64,000 bases of DNA from Prescottella soli (GTDB lineage Bacteria > Actinomycetota > Actinomycetes > Mycobacteriales > Mycobacteriaceae), in NCBI RefSeq assembly GCF_040024445.1, contig NZ_CP157276.1:1736001-1800000 (forward strand). The letters are read 5' to 3'. Under the pieces are notes generated by a model. The model did no database searches. It had not been told where the DNA came from and saw nothing but the letters and a program-made list of their open reading frames with translations. The translations under genes and the position numbers were made by a program. Shown piece by piece: positions 49,416 through 59,997 of this stretch (position 1 is its first letter; each line of letters begins with the position of its first letter).

Positions 49416-51899
49416 TCATGCTCCGTGCACGCCCGGAAGGTCGTCGCTCGACGCGAACAGGCGCCGGTGCTCGCCGTGGATCCGACCGGTGACCCACCAC
49501 GCGATCTCGACCGCCACCACGCCGACGAATCCGATCACGAACGCTCCGGTCGTGGCGGCGACGTTGGACGGATCCAGCTTGAAGAACTCGCGGGTGAAAT
49601 CGAATCCGAACAGGACGACGTAGCCGAGCACCGAGCCCACGAGCAGCACGATCTTCCACCACACGTACGGCCGGGCGACGACCGCGAGGACCCACAACGC
49701 GATCATGATGAGCGTGATCAGCGCCGTGGTGCTGGCCTGCTCGACCTGCTGTTCGGTGGCGTCGGGGCCCTTGTACGCGAGCAGGTACGCCACGTAGGTC
49801 GCGATGCCGATGATGACGCCCGACGGGATCGCCAACCGCATGACGCGGCCGACGAATCCCGACTGGGCACGCTCGTTGTTCGGGGCGAGCGACAGGATGA
49901 ACGACGGGATGCCGATCGTGAACCACGCCGCGATCGTCACGTGCCGCGGCAGGAACGGGTACGGCAGCGGATTGAAGTGGAAGATCTGCGCCGCCACGCC
50001 CGAGATGCCGATCAGGAAGGCCAGCAGCACCGAGTACACGGTCTTGGTGAGGAACAGGTTCGAGACCCGCTCGATGTTGCCGATCACCCGCCGGCCCTCG
50101 CCCACGACGTAGGGCAGCGTCGCGAACTTGTTGTCCAGCAGAACGATCTGCGCCACCGCGCGGGTCGCGGGGCTGCCCGAGCCCATCGCGACTCCGATGT
50201 CGGCGTCCTTGAGGGCGAGCACGTCGTTGACGCCGTCGCCGGTCATCGCGACGGTGTGCCCGCGCGACTGCAGGGCGCCGACCATCGCACGCTTCTGGTC
50301 GGGCCGGACCCGGCCGAACGTGGTGGCCTCGTCGAGGGTGTCGGCGAGCTTCTCCGGATCCTCCGGCAGTTGGCGTGCATCGATCGCGTTGTCGCCGCCG
50401 GGCAGACCGAGCGACGTCGCGACCGCGCCCACCGAGACGGCGTTGTCACCGGAGATGACCTTGACCTGAACCTTCTGGCCCGCGAAGTATTCGAGGGTCT
50501 CGCGGGCGTCCGGGCGCACCTTCTGGTCGAGGACCACCAGCGCGCGCGGCGTCACGACTCCGGGGGCGTCGGGGGCATCGACGGGACGGTCGCTGCTGCC
50601 GAGCAGCAGCACACGCAGTCCCTGCGCGCCGATCTCCTCGGCCTCGCGGGCCATGTCGCTGTCCGGGTCCAGCAGGACGTCGGGGGCGCCGAGCAGCCAG
50701 TTGCCGTTGTTGCCGTAGGACTGGCCGCTCCACTTCTTGGCCGACGAGAACGGCGCGACGGCGGTGGGCTCCCAGCCGGGGTCGTCGGCGAGCGCCTCGC
50801 GGATCGCGACCATGCTCGCGTTGGGGCGCGGGTCGTCCGCCGCCATCGCGGCGAGGGCACGGGTGGCCTGCTCGTCGTCCGGCTTGGCGGTGCGCAGCTC
50901 GGCGAGCTTCATGCCGTTCTCGGTGAGGGTGCCGGTCTTGTCCGCGCACACGACGTCGACGCGGGCCAGACCCTCGATGGCCGGCAGTTCCTGCACCAGG
51001 CACTTGCGCTGCCCGAGCCGGATCACACCGACCGCGAACGCGATCGACGTCATCAGCACGAGGCCCTCGGGGACCATCGGGACCAGGGCCGCGACCATGC
51101 CGTTGAGCGCGGGGCCGAGCGCCTGGCCGCTGGAGAACAGCTGGTTGTAGATGATCAGCAGACCCGCCGGGATCATCAGGTACGTGATGAACTTCAGGAT
51201 CTTGTCGATGCCGCTGCGCAGCTCGGAATGCACGAGCGTGAACTTGCTGGCCTCCTCGGCGAGCTTCGCGGCGTACGCCTCGCGTCCCACCTTGGTCGCC
51301 CGGTAGGCGCCGCTGCCGGCGACGACGTAGCTGCCCGACAGGACCTGCGCCCCGACTGCCTTGTGCACCGGATCGGCCTCGCCGGTGAGCAGCGACTCGT
51401 CCACCTCGAGCGCCGACGCCTCGACGACGATGCCGTCGACCACGATCTGGTCTCCCGGACCGAGCTCGATGATGTCGTCGAGCACCACGTCGCTGGGCGC
51501 GACGGGCGCCGCCGCGCCGTCACGACGGACCATCGGCTTGGCCTGACTGACGATCGCGAGCTGATCGAGTGTTCGTTTGGCGCGGATCTCCTGGATGATG
51601 CCGATCCCGCTGTTGGCGATGATCAGCAGACCGAACATCCCGTCGATGATCGACCCCGTCGACAGCACGATGACCAGCAACACGCCGAGGATTGCGTTGA
51701 TCCGGGTGAACACGTTTCCCCGGACGATGTCCTTGACCGAGCGACTCCCTTGATCGGGGACGTCGTTGGTCTGCCCGTTCGCGACCCGCTGCGCCACCTC
51801 GTCGGCGGTCAGGCCGTTCTCGATGTGCCGGGGATCGGTCTCCAGGGTGCCGACAGCGCTGACTGCCGCGTCTTGGCCCAGTGACTCGTCCGTTGCCAT
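49416..51899 (-). CDS. ctpE: CtpE-like cation-transporting P-type ATPase
   Basis: An 827-residue pump with TGEADPV (actuator), [11 protein letters not shown] (phospho-Asp), [20 protein letters not shown] and the membrane-4 motif [12 protein letters not shown]. The PEGLVLM form and the short N-terminus are those of mycobacterial CtpE, reported as a Ca2+ uptake pump. The last helices are followed by [20 protein letters not shown]. Single gene, divergent from the GH3 glycosidase. It differs clearly from the other P-type ATPase of this window. Confidence 0.87.
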   Translation of the reverse strand: MATDESLGQDAAVSAVGTLETDPRHIENGLTADEVAQRVANGQTNDVPDQGSRSVKDIVRGNVFTRINAILGVLLVIVLSTGSIIDGMFGLLIIANSGIGIIQEIRAKRTLDQLAIVSQAKPMVRRDGAAAPVAPSDVVLDDIIELGPGDQIVVDGIVVEASALEVDESLLTGEADPVHKAVGAQVLSGSYVVAGSGAYRATKVGREAYAAKLAEEASKFTLVHSELRSGIDKILKFITYLMIPAGLLIIYNQLFSSGQALGPALNGMVAALVPMVPEGLVLMTSIAFAVGVIRLGQRKCLVQELPAIEGLARVDVVCADKTGTLTENGMKLAELRTAKPDDEQATRALAAMAADDPRPNASMVAIREALADDPGWEPTAVAPFSSAKKWSGQSYGNNGNWLLGAPDVLLDPDSDMAREAEEIGAQGLRVLLLGSSDRPVDAPDAPGVVTPRALVVLDQKVRPDARETLEYFAGQKVQVKVISGDNAVSVGAVATSLGLPGGDNAIDARQLPEDPEKLADTLDEATTFGRVRPDQKRAMVGALQSRGHTVAMTGDGVNDVLALKDADIGVAMGSGSPATRAVAQIVLLDNKFATLPYVVGEGRRVIGNIERVSNLFLTKTVYSVLLAFLIGISGVAAQIFHFNPLPYPFLPRHVTIAAWFTIGIPSFILSLAPNNERAQSGFVGRVMRLAIPSGVIIGIATYVAYLLAYKGPDATEQQVEQASTTALITLIMIALWVLAVVARPYVWWKIVLLVGSVLGYVVLFGFDFTREFFKLDPSNVAATTGAFVIGFVGVVAVEIAWWVTGRIHGEHRRLFASSDDLPGVHGA

Positions 51900-51976
51900 G
51901 ACAGAAGGCTATTCCAACGCGGCGGCGGGGACTCGGATGGACCACGGTGCGGCGACGACGGGGGCATGCTGTTTCC

Positions 51977-54352
51977 ATGACGACGCGAGCTCGAGTGTCC
52001 CTCACCTCCGGCGCCGATTTCTGGCACACGCAGGCCCCGCAGGGTGCCGGTCTGCCCGCCATCACGCTCGCCGACGGGCCGCACGGCGTCCGCAAACAAC
52101 GGACCGAGTCCGGGTACTCCCCCGAGTCGGTCCCGGCGACGTGCTTCCCGACCGCGTCGGCGCTCGCCGCGACGTGGGACGTCGAACTGCTCCGTGGGGT
52201 GGGTGCCGCGCTCGGCGCCGAGGCCCGCACGGAGGACGTGAGCGTGCTGCTGGGCCCGGGCGCGAACATCAAGCGCAGCGCGCTGTGCGGACGCAATTTC
52301 GAGTACTTCTCGGAGGACCCGTTCCTCTCCTCCCGGATGGCGGCGGCCTGGATCCGCGGCGTCCAGTCCACCGGGGTCGGCGCGTCACTCAAACACTTCG
52401 CGGTCAACAACCAGGAGTTCCGCCGCTACAGCATCGACGCGCTCGTCGACGCCCGAGCGCTGCGCGAGATCTACCTGGCGAGTTTCGAGCACGCCGTGGT
52501 CGAGGCGGAGCCCGCGACGGTGATGGCGGCGTACAACCGCGTGAACGGCACCTACTGTGTCGAGAATCACGAATTGCTCACCCGGATTCTGCGCGACGAG
52601 TGGGGTTTCGACGGCCTGGTGGTCTCCGACTGGGGCGCGGTCACGCGGCGGTCGGCGTGCCTGGCGGCGGGGCTGGATCTCGAGATGCCCGGCTACGACG
52701 GCCGCGGCGACGACGCCGTGCTCGCGGCAGTGGAGTCGGGTGAGCTGAGCGCGGCCGCGGTCGAACGAGCCGCCGACGCGGTGACCCGCCTGATCGAGCG
52801 GACCGCGGGGGCGCGCAGCGCCGAGAAGGGGTACGACGCCGCCGCCCACCACACCCTCGCCCGCCGCGCCGCCGAGGCCGGCACCGTGCTGCTGAAGAAC
52901 GACGGCGGTGTCCTGCCGCTCGAGCCGTCGACCCGCGTCGCGGTGATCGGCGAGTTCGCGAAGCAGCCGCGGTACCAGGGCGCCGGCAGTTCCGGGATCA
53001 ATCCGCACCGCTTGGACGACGCGTGGACCGACCTGTCCGAACGTGTCGGCGCGGACCGGCTCACGTATGCGCCCGGCTATCGGCGCGGGTCCGGGCAGAC
53101 CGACTCCGCGCTGATCGACGAGGCACTCGCCGCCGCCCGGGACGCGGACGTCGCGGTCGTGTTCGCCGGGCTGCCGGACAGCTACGAGACCGAGGGCGTC
53201 GACCGGGCGAACCTGAGTCTGCCCAGTGGCCACGACACCCTGATCGCCGCGGTCGCGGAGGTGTGCCCGCGGGTTGCCGTGGTCCTCGCCGGCGGCGCGC
53301 CGGTGACAATGCCGTGGCACGACGACGTCGCCGCGATCGTCGAGTGCTACCTCGGCGGGCAGGCCGCGGGCAGCGCGATCGCCCGGATCCTCACCGGCGA
53401 CGCCGAACCGGGCGGACGGCTCGCGGAGACGTTCCCGCTGCGGACGGCCGACAACCCGGTGCACGTGTGGCCGGCGGGGCCGGCCACGCTCGAGTACCGC
53501 GAGAGCATCTACGTCGGGTACCGGTACTACGACGCGGCCGGGCTGGATGTGCGTTACCCGTTCGGCCACGGGCTGAGCTACACCACCTTCGCGTGGTCCG
53601 AACTCGAGATCGCCGAGGTCTCGAACGACGACGCGGCCGAGCAGCGGTTCGACGTGTCCGTACGGATCACGAACACCGGCGACCGTCCGGGCAGCGAGGT
53701 CGTGCAGGTGTACGTGCGCGACGTCGAATCCACCGTGTTCCGCCCCGAGCAGGAACTCGCGGGCTTCGCCAAGATGTTCCTCGTGGCCGGGGAGTCGCGC
53801 CGCGTCACGGTGCAGGTGGACAGGCGCGCGTTCTCGTTCTGGGACACCACGATCGACGACTGGTCGATCGAGTCGGGCGACTTCGAGATCCGGGTCGGCG
53901 CGTCCTCGCGCGACATTCGCCTGTCCGCAACCGTGCGACTCGCGTCCGACCGGAGCGGGTTCGACCCGGGTCCCGCCGCGTACCACGGATCACCGGTGTT
54001 CGAGCGGGATGCGTTCGCGGCGTTGTACGGTCGGCCGCTGCCGGACAACGTCGTCGACGCACCCGGCCGCTACACCGTCGACACCCCCATCGCCGACATC
54101 CGCCACCCCGCCGCGACGCTGCTGACGACGTTCATGCGACGCAGGGTCGCGGCGATGGCTCCGACGCTCGACGAGGACGATCCGCTGACGCTGCTGTTCG
54201 AGCGGTCGCTGCAGGAGCTGCCGCCGAGGATGGTGCCGATGCTCACCCAGGGCGGCGTCACACCCGACGCGGTGCGGGCGTTCGTGGACATTTGCAACGG
54301 TCGCGGCGTGCGCGGCGTCCGGGCACTGGTCGCATCGCTGCGGCGCAGGTGA
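51977..54352 (+). CDS. GH3 beta-glycosidase
   Basis: A 791-residue protein without signal peptide. The GH3 N-terminal barrel shows LADGPHGVRKQ, GPGANIKRSALCGRNFEYFS, SLKHFAVNNQEFRR and the nucleophile Asp in GLVVSDWGAV. The C-terminal sandwich has GTVLLKNDGGVLPL and YRYYDAAGLDVRYPFGHGLS, and a fibronectin-III-like end domain follows (GSEVVQVYVRDVES). It would cleave beta-glucosides or xylosides in the cytosol. No sugar transporter is adjacent. Confidence 0.9.
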   Translation: MTTRARVSLTSGADFWHTQAPQGAGLPAITLADGPHGVRKQRTESGYSPESVPATCFPTASALAATWDVELLRGVGAALGAEARTEDVSVLLGPGANIKRSALCGRNFEYFSEDPFLSSRMAAAWIRGVQSTGVGASLKHFAVNNQEFRRYSIDALVDARALREIYLASFEHAVVEAEPATVMAAYNRVNGTYCVENHELLTRILRDEWGFDGLVVSDWGAVTRRSACLAAGLDLEMPGYDGRGDDAVLAAVESGELSAAAVERAADAVTRLIERTAGARSAEKGYDAAAHHTLARRAAEAGTVLLKNDGGVLPLEPSTRVAVIGEFAKQPRYQGAGSSGINPHRLDDAWTDLSERVGADRLTYAPGYRRGSGQTDSALIDEALAAARDADVAVVFAGLPDSYETEGVDRANLSLPSGHDTLIAAVAEVCPRVAVVLAGGAPVTMPWHDDVAAIVECYLGGQAAGSAIARILTGDAEPGGRLAETFPLRTADNPVHVWPAGPATLEYRESIYVGYRYYDAAGLDVRYPFGHGLSYTTFAWSELEIAEVSNDDAAEQRFDVSVRITNTGDRPGSEVVQVYVRDVESTVFRPEQELAGFAKMFLVAGESRRVTVQVDRRAFSFWDTTIDDWSIESGDFEIRVGASSRDIRLSATVRLASDRSGFDPGPAAYHGSPVFERDAFAALYGRPLPDNVVDAPGRYTVDTPIADIRHPAATLLTTFMRRRVAAMAPTLDEDDPLTLLFERSLQELPPRMVPMLTQGGVTPDAVRAFVDICNGRGVRGVRALVASLRRR

Positions 54353-54380
54353 GTTGTGCTGCGCGACAGCCGATGACAGC

Positions 54381-55478
54381 TCAGCCCAGGTCTTCCCACC
54401 AGATCTTCTGGTCCGGTGGACGGAGCGCGTCGACCCGCTGACCGACCATCGGCACCGACATGGCGACACCCGCGGTGGCGGCCGCGTGGCAGAGCCTCGA
54501 GATCGGCTCGGCCCACGGATGGAACGCGAGGTTGAACGTGGCCCAGTGGATCGGGATCAGCAGCGCGCCGCCCACGTCCAGGTGGGTGCGTACCGCCTCC
54601 TCCGGGTTCATGTGGATGTCGGGCCAGCGCTCGTCGTAGGCGCCGACCGGGAGCAGGGTGACGTCGAACGGCCCGTACCGGCGACCGAGGTCGGCGAACC
54701 GCGGCGTGTAACCGGAGTCGCCGCCGAAGAACACCTTCCGTCTCGGTCCGGCGATCACCCACGACGCCCACAGCGTGGTGTCGCGGGCGAGCCCGCGTCC
54801 CGAGAAGTGCCGGGCCTCCGTGCACGTCAAGGTCAGCCCGGCGACGTCGGCGCTCTCGTCCCAGTCGAGCTCGACGATGCGGGCGTCCGGGACGCTCCAC
54901 CGCCGCAGGTGGGCGCCCACCCCGATGGGCACGACGAAGACGGTGTCCTGGGTCCGGGCCAGGGTGGTGATCGTCGCCTGATCGAGGTGGTCGTAGTGGT
55001 CGTGCGAGACGAGGACGGCGTCGACGGCGGGCAGGTCCCCCAACGCCAACGGCACCGGGTGCATGCGTGCGGGTCCCACCACTGCGGACGGCGAAACCCG
55101 TTCGCTCCATACGGGATCCGTCAGCACACGGCGGCCGTCGATCTCGACCAGCACGCTCGAATGCCCGAACCACGTCACGGCCAGCTCACCGGCGACGGTC
55201 GGAGCGAGCGGTGTCGCGAGCGGGATCGCACGTCGCGGACGGCCGATCGTGCCGCGGGTGAGGAACGCCTTCGCGAGACCGGACTGCGATCCGGAGGGCA
55301 GCGACGAGCTGGGATCGGAATTGTGGAATCGACTGTCGCGGTAGCGCGGTGATGCCGCTGCATACGGTTCGATCGCCGCTCGGGACGCCCCGAGCGCGGG
55401 CAGCGTTCCCCATGCGGCGCGTGCCACCCAGCCCGCACCGGCGGCCGCCGCCGCGACGAGCACTCCCCTGCCGATCAT
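54381..55478 (-). CDS. MBL-fold metallohydrolase, NAPE-PLD-like
   Basis: A 365-residue protein. A hydrophobic N-terminus (GVLVAAAAAGAGWVARAAWG) suggests membrane attachment or export. The metallo-beta-lactamase core has WFGHSSVLVEIDG, SHDHYDHLD, ARHFSGRG, FFGGDSGY and IPIHWATFNLAFHPW, the set found in NAPE-hydrolysing phospholipase D relatives. It may cleave N-acyl-phosphatidylethanolamine-like lipids. ATG 55478 is used; a GTG two codons upstream is possible. It lies ten bases from the enoyl-CoA hydratase gene on the same strand. Confidence 0.83.
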   Translation of the reverse strand: MIGRGVLVAAAAAGAGWVARAAWGTLPALGASRAAIEPYAAASPRYRDSRFHNSDPSSSLPSGSQSGLAKAFLTRGTIGRPRRAIPLATPLAPTVAGELAVTWFGHSSVLVEIDGRRVLTDPVWSERVSPSAVVGPARMHPVPLALGDLPAVDAVLVSHDHYDHLDQATITTLARTQDTVFVVPIGVGAHLRRWSVPDARIVELDWDESADVAGLTLTCTEARHFSGRGLARDTTLWASWVIAGPRRKVFFGGDSGYTPRFADLGRRYGPFDVTLLPVGAYDERWPDIHMNPEEAVRTHLDVGGALLIPIHWATFNLAFHPWAEPISRLCHAAATAGVAMSVPMVGQRVDALRPPDQKIWWEDLG

Positions 55479-55493
55479 CGTCACCCCGCCTCC

Positions 55494-56225
55494 CTACCTG
55501 CCCCGGAATTCCGGAGCGCGCTTCTCGAGGCGCGCGGCACGCGCCTCCTGCGCGTCCTCGCTACCCCATGCCGCGTACAGAGCAGCCAGTTGCTCCTCCG
55601 TCTGCGCCTCGCGGGTGCCGTCGTCGTTGAACACCAGCTTGAGGTGCCGCAAGGACAGGGGTGCGAGTTCCGCGATGGTCCGCGCCCACTCCTGCGCGGC
55701 GACGAGGTCGCCGACCTTGTTGGCCAGACCCCGAGCGAAAGCCTCTTCCGCCGAGAGCATCTCGGCACCGAGAAGCATCGTCCGCGCCGGACCGCCGCCG
55801 ACGAGCGACACCAGTCGGCGCACCGTCCACTTGTCCACGCTGATACCGAGTTTCGCGGCCGGGATGCCGAACCGCGCCTCGGGCGCGACCACCCGCAGGT
55901 CCGACGCGAGCGCGAGTTGAGTACCGGCACCGACCGCGGGCCCGTTGATCGCGGCGATCACCGGCACGGGGATCGAGTCGATCGTGTGCAGCATGCCGAG
56001 CAGGTGGTCGGTGAAGCCCTCGGCGTAGACGTCGCCGGACAGGTCGGCGCCGGCGCAGAACGCGGTGCCCTGCCCGGTGAGCACGATGACCCGGGCCTCC
56101 TCCGCGACGGCCTTCTCGAGGGCCTCGCGCAGGGCGATACACAACTCGGTGTTGAGGGCGTTGCGTCGATCCGGCCGCTGCAACTCGAGCGTGACCACAT
56201 GGCCGTCACGGCTGGTCCCGATCAT
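55494..56225 (-). CDS. Enoyl-CoA hydratase/isomerase family protein
   Basis: A 243-residue crotonase-fold protein. Key segments are RPDRRNALNTELCIALREAL, TGQGTAFCAGADLSGDVYAE (oxyanion-hole loop) and INGPAVGAGTQLALASDLRV. In the usual catalytic region it reads LGISVDKWTVRRLVSLVGGG, where the two Glu of classical hydratases are not both evident, so isomerase or hydrolase activity is possible. Frames upstream of ATG 56225 carry no homology. Linked to the MBL gene downstream. Confidence 0.85.
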   Translation of the reverse strand: MIGTSRDGHVVTLELQRPDRRNALNTELCIALREALEKAVAEEARVIVLTGQGTAFCAGADLSGDVYAEGFTDHLLGMLHTIDSIPVPVIAAINGPAVGAGTQLALASDLRVVAPEARFGIPAAKLGISVDKWTVRRLVSLVGGGPARTMLLGAEMLSAEEAFARGLANKVGDLVAAQEWARTIAELAPLSLRHLKLVFNDDGTREAQTEEQLAALYAAWGSEDAQEARAARLEKRAPEFRGR

Positions 56226-56399
56226 CTGGCTTCCACTCGCTTTCTCGGGTGCGAGGCGCCGTCCCCTGTGGACGGTCCCCGGCGGGTGCGACCCGAACAG
56301 TACCTGTAACGCAGCATCCACAGTCACGTCGAGCACCCTGGAACAACGGAGCCGTCGCGAGCGTTGCGGCAAATCCAGGCTAAGTCAGAACGGAGTGGG

Positions 56400-57470
56400 A
56401 TGGACACCGAGCTCGAGGTGGTCGTGATCGGAGCCGGACAGGCCGGCCTGTCGACCGCTTATCAGCTGCGCCGATCCGGCCTCGCCCCGGAGCGTGAGTT
56501 CGTGGTCCTCGATCACGCACCCGGTCCCGGCGGTGCGTGGCAGTTCCGGTGGCCGTCGCTGACGCTGCAGACCGTCAACGGGGTGCACGATCTGCCCGGG
56601 ATGGCGTTCGCCGAGACACTCGGACCCGACACCGACACGGTGCAGGCTGCCGACGCCGTCCCCCACTACTACGGCCTCTACGAGAAGCGGTTCGAACTGC
56701 CGGTGCACCGGCCCGTGCACGTGACCGTCGTGTGCGACCGCGGCGAGCGGCTCGCCGTGGAGACCCCGGAGGGGATGTACCTGACCCGCGGGCTGGTCAA
56801 CGCCACCGGAACCTGGGAACGCCCCTTCGTCCCGTCCGTGCCCGGCGCCGAACGGTTCGAGGGACGGCAACTGCACACGCGCGACTACCGCTCGGCCCGC
56901 GAATTCGAGGGCGAGCACGTGATCGTCGTCGGCGGCGGGATCTCCGCGGTCCAACTGCTCGACGAGATCTCGTGCGTCACGAGCACGACATGGGTGACCC
57001 GTCGCGAACCGCAGTTCCGCGAGGAGCCGTTCACCCCCGAGATCGGCCGTGCCGCAGTCGCGCTCGTCGAGGATCGGGTGCGTCGCGGGCTCCCGCCGGG
57101 ATCGGTGGTCTCGGTGACCGGATTGCCCGTCACCCCGGCGATCCGCGCGGCCCGCGAACGCGGTGTGCTGCACCGACTGCCGATGTTCTCCGAGATCACC
57201 GAGACCGGCGTCCGCTGGGCCGACGGATCCGAGCAGCGCGCCGACGTCATCCTGTGGTGCACGGGATTTCGCTCGTCGCTCGACCACCTGGCACCGCTGC
57301 GCCTGCGCGGGCCCGGCGGCGGAATCACCATGACCGGCAGGCTCGCGACCCAGGTGGCCGCCGATCCGCGGGTCCACCTGGTGGGGTACGGACCGTCGGC
57401 GTCGACGATCGGCGCCAACCGTGCCGGCCGCGCCTCGGCCCGGGAGCTGACCCGCTATCTCGCGCGGTGA
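56400..57470 (+). CDS. Flavin-containing NAD(P)-dependent oxidoreductase
   Basis: A 356-residue protein of the FMO/thioredoxin-reductase-like group: FAD motif VVVIGAGQAGLSTAYQLRRS, PGGAWQFRW, ATGTWERPF and the second dinucleotide motif HVIVVGGGISAVQLLDEI. ILWCTGFRSSLDHLAPLRLR is the typical late motif. It could oxidise or reduce a small organic substrate. GGAG precedes the ATG. Divergent from the enoyl-CoA hydratase. No clear operon partner. Confidence 0.85.
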   Translation: MDTELEVVVIGAGQAGLSTAYQLRRSGLAPEREFVVLDHAPGPGGAWQFRWPSLTLQTVNGVHDLPGMAFAETLGPDTDTVQAADAVPHYYGLYEKRFELPVHRPVHVTVVCDRGERLAVETPEGMYLTRGLVNATGTWERPFVPSVPGAERFEGRQLHTRDYRSAREFEGEHVIVVGGGISAVQLLDEISCVTSTTWVTRREPQFREEPFTPEIGRAAVALVEDRVRRGLPPGSVVSVTGLPVTPAIRAARERGVLHRLPMFSEITETGVRWADGSEQRADVILWCTGFRSSLDHLAPLRLRGPGGGITMTGRLATQVAADPRVHLVGYGPSASTIGANRAGRASARELTRYLAR

Positions 57471-57483
57471 GCCGGCCACCGGG

Positions 57484-57732
57484 TCACCGGATCACCGCGC
57501 CGCGCCGATACTCGCGTCCGCCCCACACCCCGGACTGCCCGGTTCCGGACGCGTACGCGGCACACCCGTCCGTGATGGGGCAGCGGGCGCACACCGCCGC
57601 CGCGTAGTCGTACGACTCGCTCGGATCCGGAAACCAGCGATCCGGGTGGGCGTCACCCCGGCACGCCGCCCGCTCCCATCGCGTCGGGTCGGCGGCGGTG
57701 AGGAGGTCGGCGAGGGTCGGCACTGCGGTCAC
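57484..57732 (-). CDS. WhiB-family iron-sulfur regulator
   Basis: An 82-residue protein with the four cluster Cys (24, 48, 51 and 57) and the GVWGG turn (68-72), followed by the basic tail REYRRGAVIR. WhiB proteins bind a [4Fe-4S] cluster and the main sigma factor and respond to redox or NO. It begins with ATG overlapping the TGA of an HNH nuclease gene (57729-57732). It is not one of the long WhiB types; the subgroup is uncertain. Confidence 0.92.
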   Translation of the reverse strand: MTAVPTLADLLTAADPTRWERAACRGDAHPDRWFPDPSESYDYAAAVCARCPITDGCAAYASGTGQSGVWGGREYRRGAVIR

Positions 57733-58304
57733 GGGGATCTCCTCCCTTCGAGGACGGGGTGGTCGGGCAGCGCGGCGAGGTCGCGCCAGATTCGCCGCTG
57801 CCGTTTGATGTCGTCACGGGGTGCGCGCGGAACCCACAGCAGTGGCATCCCGGCCTCCTCCGGGGTCCGGTCGGCCTTGCGCTGGTTGCAACTCGCACAG
57901 GCCGCGACCAGGTTTCCGTAAGTGTCTGCGCCACCGCGACTTCGGGGCTGGACGTGATCGACGGTCCGGGCGCCGATCGTGCCGCAGTAGGCGCACCGGT
58001 GGCGATCCCTCTGCAGTACCGTCGCAAAGCACGCGCGGGTGTCGTCGTCGATCACCGGCCGTGGCGGCGTGTGCACGTACTCGACGAGCCGGACCACCTC
58101 GGGCAGCGGTATCGCGAATCGCTGGGACCGCACGACGAAGCGTGGGGTCCGTTCGACGACGGTGACGGCGGCGTTCTCGACGACGAGCACGACCGCTCGG
58201 GCGGCCGGGACGACGTCGAAGTCGTCGAACGTCGAGTTCAGCACGCGCACCTGGCAGTTCATCCAGGTGCGGGCCGTGATCGCGGTACGGGCGCGGCTGG
58301 GCAT
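57729..58304 (-). CDS. HNH endonuclease
   Basis: A 191-residue protein. VLNSTFDDFDVVPAARAVVL and the zinc/HNH region CAYCGTIGARTVDHVQPRSR, then GGADTYGNLVAACASCNQRK, give two CxxC pairs and the HV..R..GG..N catalytic layout. Cellular role is unknown; similar genes are common in actinobacteria and not tied to phage. The start at 58304 is provisional, and an ATG at 58262 just before the conserved region is also possible. Coupled to whiB. About 240 bases upstream are without a visible gene. Confidence 0.85.
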   Translation of the reverse strand: MPSRARTAITARTWMNCQVRVLNSTFDDFDVVPAARAVVLVVENAAVTVVERTPRFVVRSQRFAIPLPEVVRLVEYVHTPPRPVIDDDTRACFATVLQRDRHRCAYCGTIGARTVDHVQPRSRGGADTYGNLVAACASCNQRKADRTPEEAGMPLLWVPRAPRDDIKRQRRIWRDLAALPDHPVLEGRRSP

Positions 58305-58548
58305 GACAACGGAGCCTCGATTCGAGGGGATGGTGACGGGGGGCAGTGAGCAGACGGCGGACGACGCGGGCAGGCGTACGTCAGTGAATGCGGCGGGGCA
58401 ACTGCATCGTCTGTGCAACAGTGAGATTCGATGCGGTCATCGCGGCGCCGTCCTTCCCGTCCTCGCTCGTGTCTGGTGGATCGGCTGATCAGTCTCGCAC
58501 GACGGCGATCCGGGCGACAGCGATTATCTGCGCAGACGCGGCCGCGGG

Positions 58549-59928
58549 TCAGGAACGCGAATCGACCCGGACGACGGGCGGCATCTCGTAGCTGCCGTCG
58601 AGCACCGTCTCGTGCGGAATGTACATGCGCAGCAACGGCCGGAAGGCCCCAGTCGGGGTGGGCAACCAGTTGGCGCGGGCCGCCGGGTCCGTCGGCTCGG
58701 TCGCGCTCAGCGTCAGGGTGAGCGAGCCGTCGGCGCCGTAGACGAGGCCGGGTGTGCGGTCCCCGATCGAGTACCGCCCGATCGGATTGGCCACCAGGTA
58801 GAAGTGCGGCATGCTGTACATGGTGATCGACCAGAAGGCGTCCACCGGCGGCGTCGGCGCGAAAGTGATGGTGTACGTGCGTTCCCCGGTCAACTGGTCG
58901 CCCGCCGAGTCCGTGTAGACCGGGCTGTACGCCGCCTCGTAGCCGTGGTTACCCCACAATCCGCCCATCGCTGCCGCCGCGCGCAGACCGATTGCCTTGG
59001 CCCGGTCCGGGATTCGCCATTCGGCGCCGTCGATCGTTCCGATCTCGAAGAAGTCGTCGTTGTAGTCGAACACGTGGTACGTCTGATGCCAGCCGTTCAC
59101 GATGCTGTCGCCGGCTCCCGACTTCAGCGCCGCCTCGATCCCGGCCCGCCCTTGCGCAGCGCCCTCGACGAGAACCGCCGCGAGGGCGGGGTCGACGTTC
59201 ACGTACGGCGACGGTCCGGTCTCGAGCAGCCCCAGCGGAGCGAACGCCTGCTGCAGGGCAACGTCGTGCGGCGCCGGCGGGAACGCCTGCAGGTACAGCC
59301 GCAGCCGCTCCCAGAACATCAGTTCCTCCGGCACCGCCGGGTCCGGCTCCGGCAGCCCTTCCGGATCGTTCGCGGCGAGGGGCGTCAGCGCGATCTGGTC
59401 CTGCAGCTTGCGGACGCGGTCGACGTCGTCGGGCCCGTCGCAGGCCCACCGCCCGACGATCGACACGATCCGCGTCGAGCAGTGCACGGACGTGATGTCG
59501 GCCGGAAGCTCACCCGGCCAGCCCGGCGGCACCAGCACGTACCGGCCGGCCTTGGTGCCGGTCGCGCGCTTGCCGATGTAGGCGAAGTTGTTGGTCCAGG
59601 CGTCGACGAACTGGAGGACGAAGTACGCGTCCGCGGTGTCCGGCACGTCGAGGATCAGCGGCCCGACACTGAGGTCGAGCTGCGCCATCGAGTAGATGGT
59701 GTCGTTGTTGATGGAGACGAATTCCTCGTCCGGACCGGCCAGTCCCGGTGCATGACTGAAGGAGTTGAACGGGGCGGCGGAATTCGCGCCCACACCCGTC
59801 GTCACGAACCGCTCCACCTGCGACAGGTTGAACACCGGAGCGAACCCGTACACGAACGCCCTGACAACCGACTCGACGCTGACCGTCGAATCCGAACCGA
59901 CTGCCGAATCTCCACTCGGGTGGGTCAT
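58549..59928 (-). CDS. DUF1254/DUF1214 domain protein
   Basis: A 459-residue protein. The DUF1254 half reads VSINNDTIYSMAQLDLSVGP, LILDVPDTADAYFVLQFVDA and GKRATGTKAGRYVLVPPGWP; the DUF1214 half has ITMYSMPHFYLVANPIGRYS, IGDRTPGL and WLPTPTGAFRPLLRMYIP. Function is unknown in most members. The start is chosen at MTHPSG (59928); several upstream ATGs to 59991 are possible. No signal peptide is seen. Divergent from the cupin gene. Confidence 0.82.
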   Translation of the reverse strand: MTHPSGDSAVGSDSTVSVESVVRAFVYGFAPVFNLSQVERFVTTGVGANSAAPFNSFSHAPGLAGPDEEFVSINNDTIYSMAQLDLSVGPLILDVPDTADAYFVLQFVDAWTNNFAYIGKRATGTKAGRYVLVPPGWPGELPADITSVHCSTRIVSIVGRWACDGPDDVDRVRKLQDQIALTPLAANDPEGLPEPDPAVPEELMFWERLRLYLQAFPPAPHDVALQQAFAPLGLLETGPSPYVNVDPALAAVLVEGAAQGRAGIEAALKSGAGDSIVNGWHQTYHVFDYNDDFFEIGTIDGAEWRIPDRAKAIGLRAAAAMGGLWGNHGYEAAYSPVYTDSAGDQLTGERTYTITFAPTPPVDAFWSITMYSMPHFYLVANPIGRYSIGDRTPGLVYGADGSLTLTLSATEPTDPAARANWLPTPTGAFRPLLRMYIPHETVLDGSYEMPPVVRVDSRS

Positions 59929-59997
59929 GTCGCCCATTTCACCATCACTGCCGCGTGCGCGCTCGCTATCCGCGAACATTGCAGTCATCATGATCTG

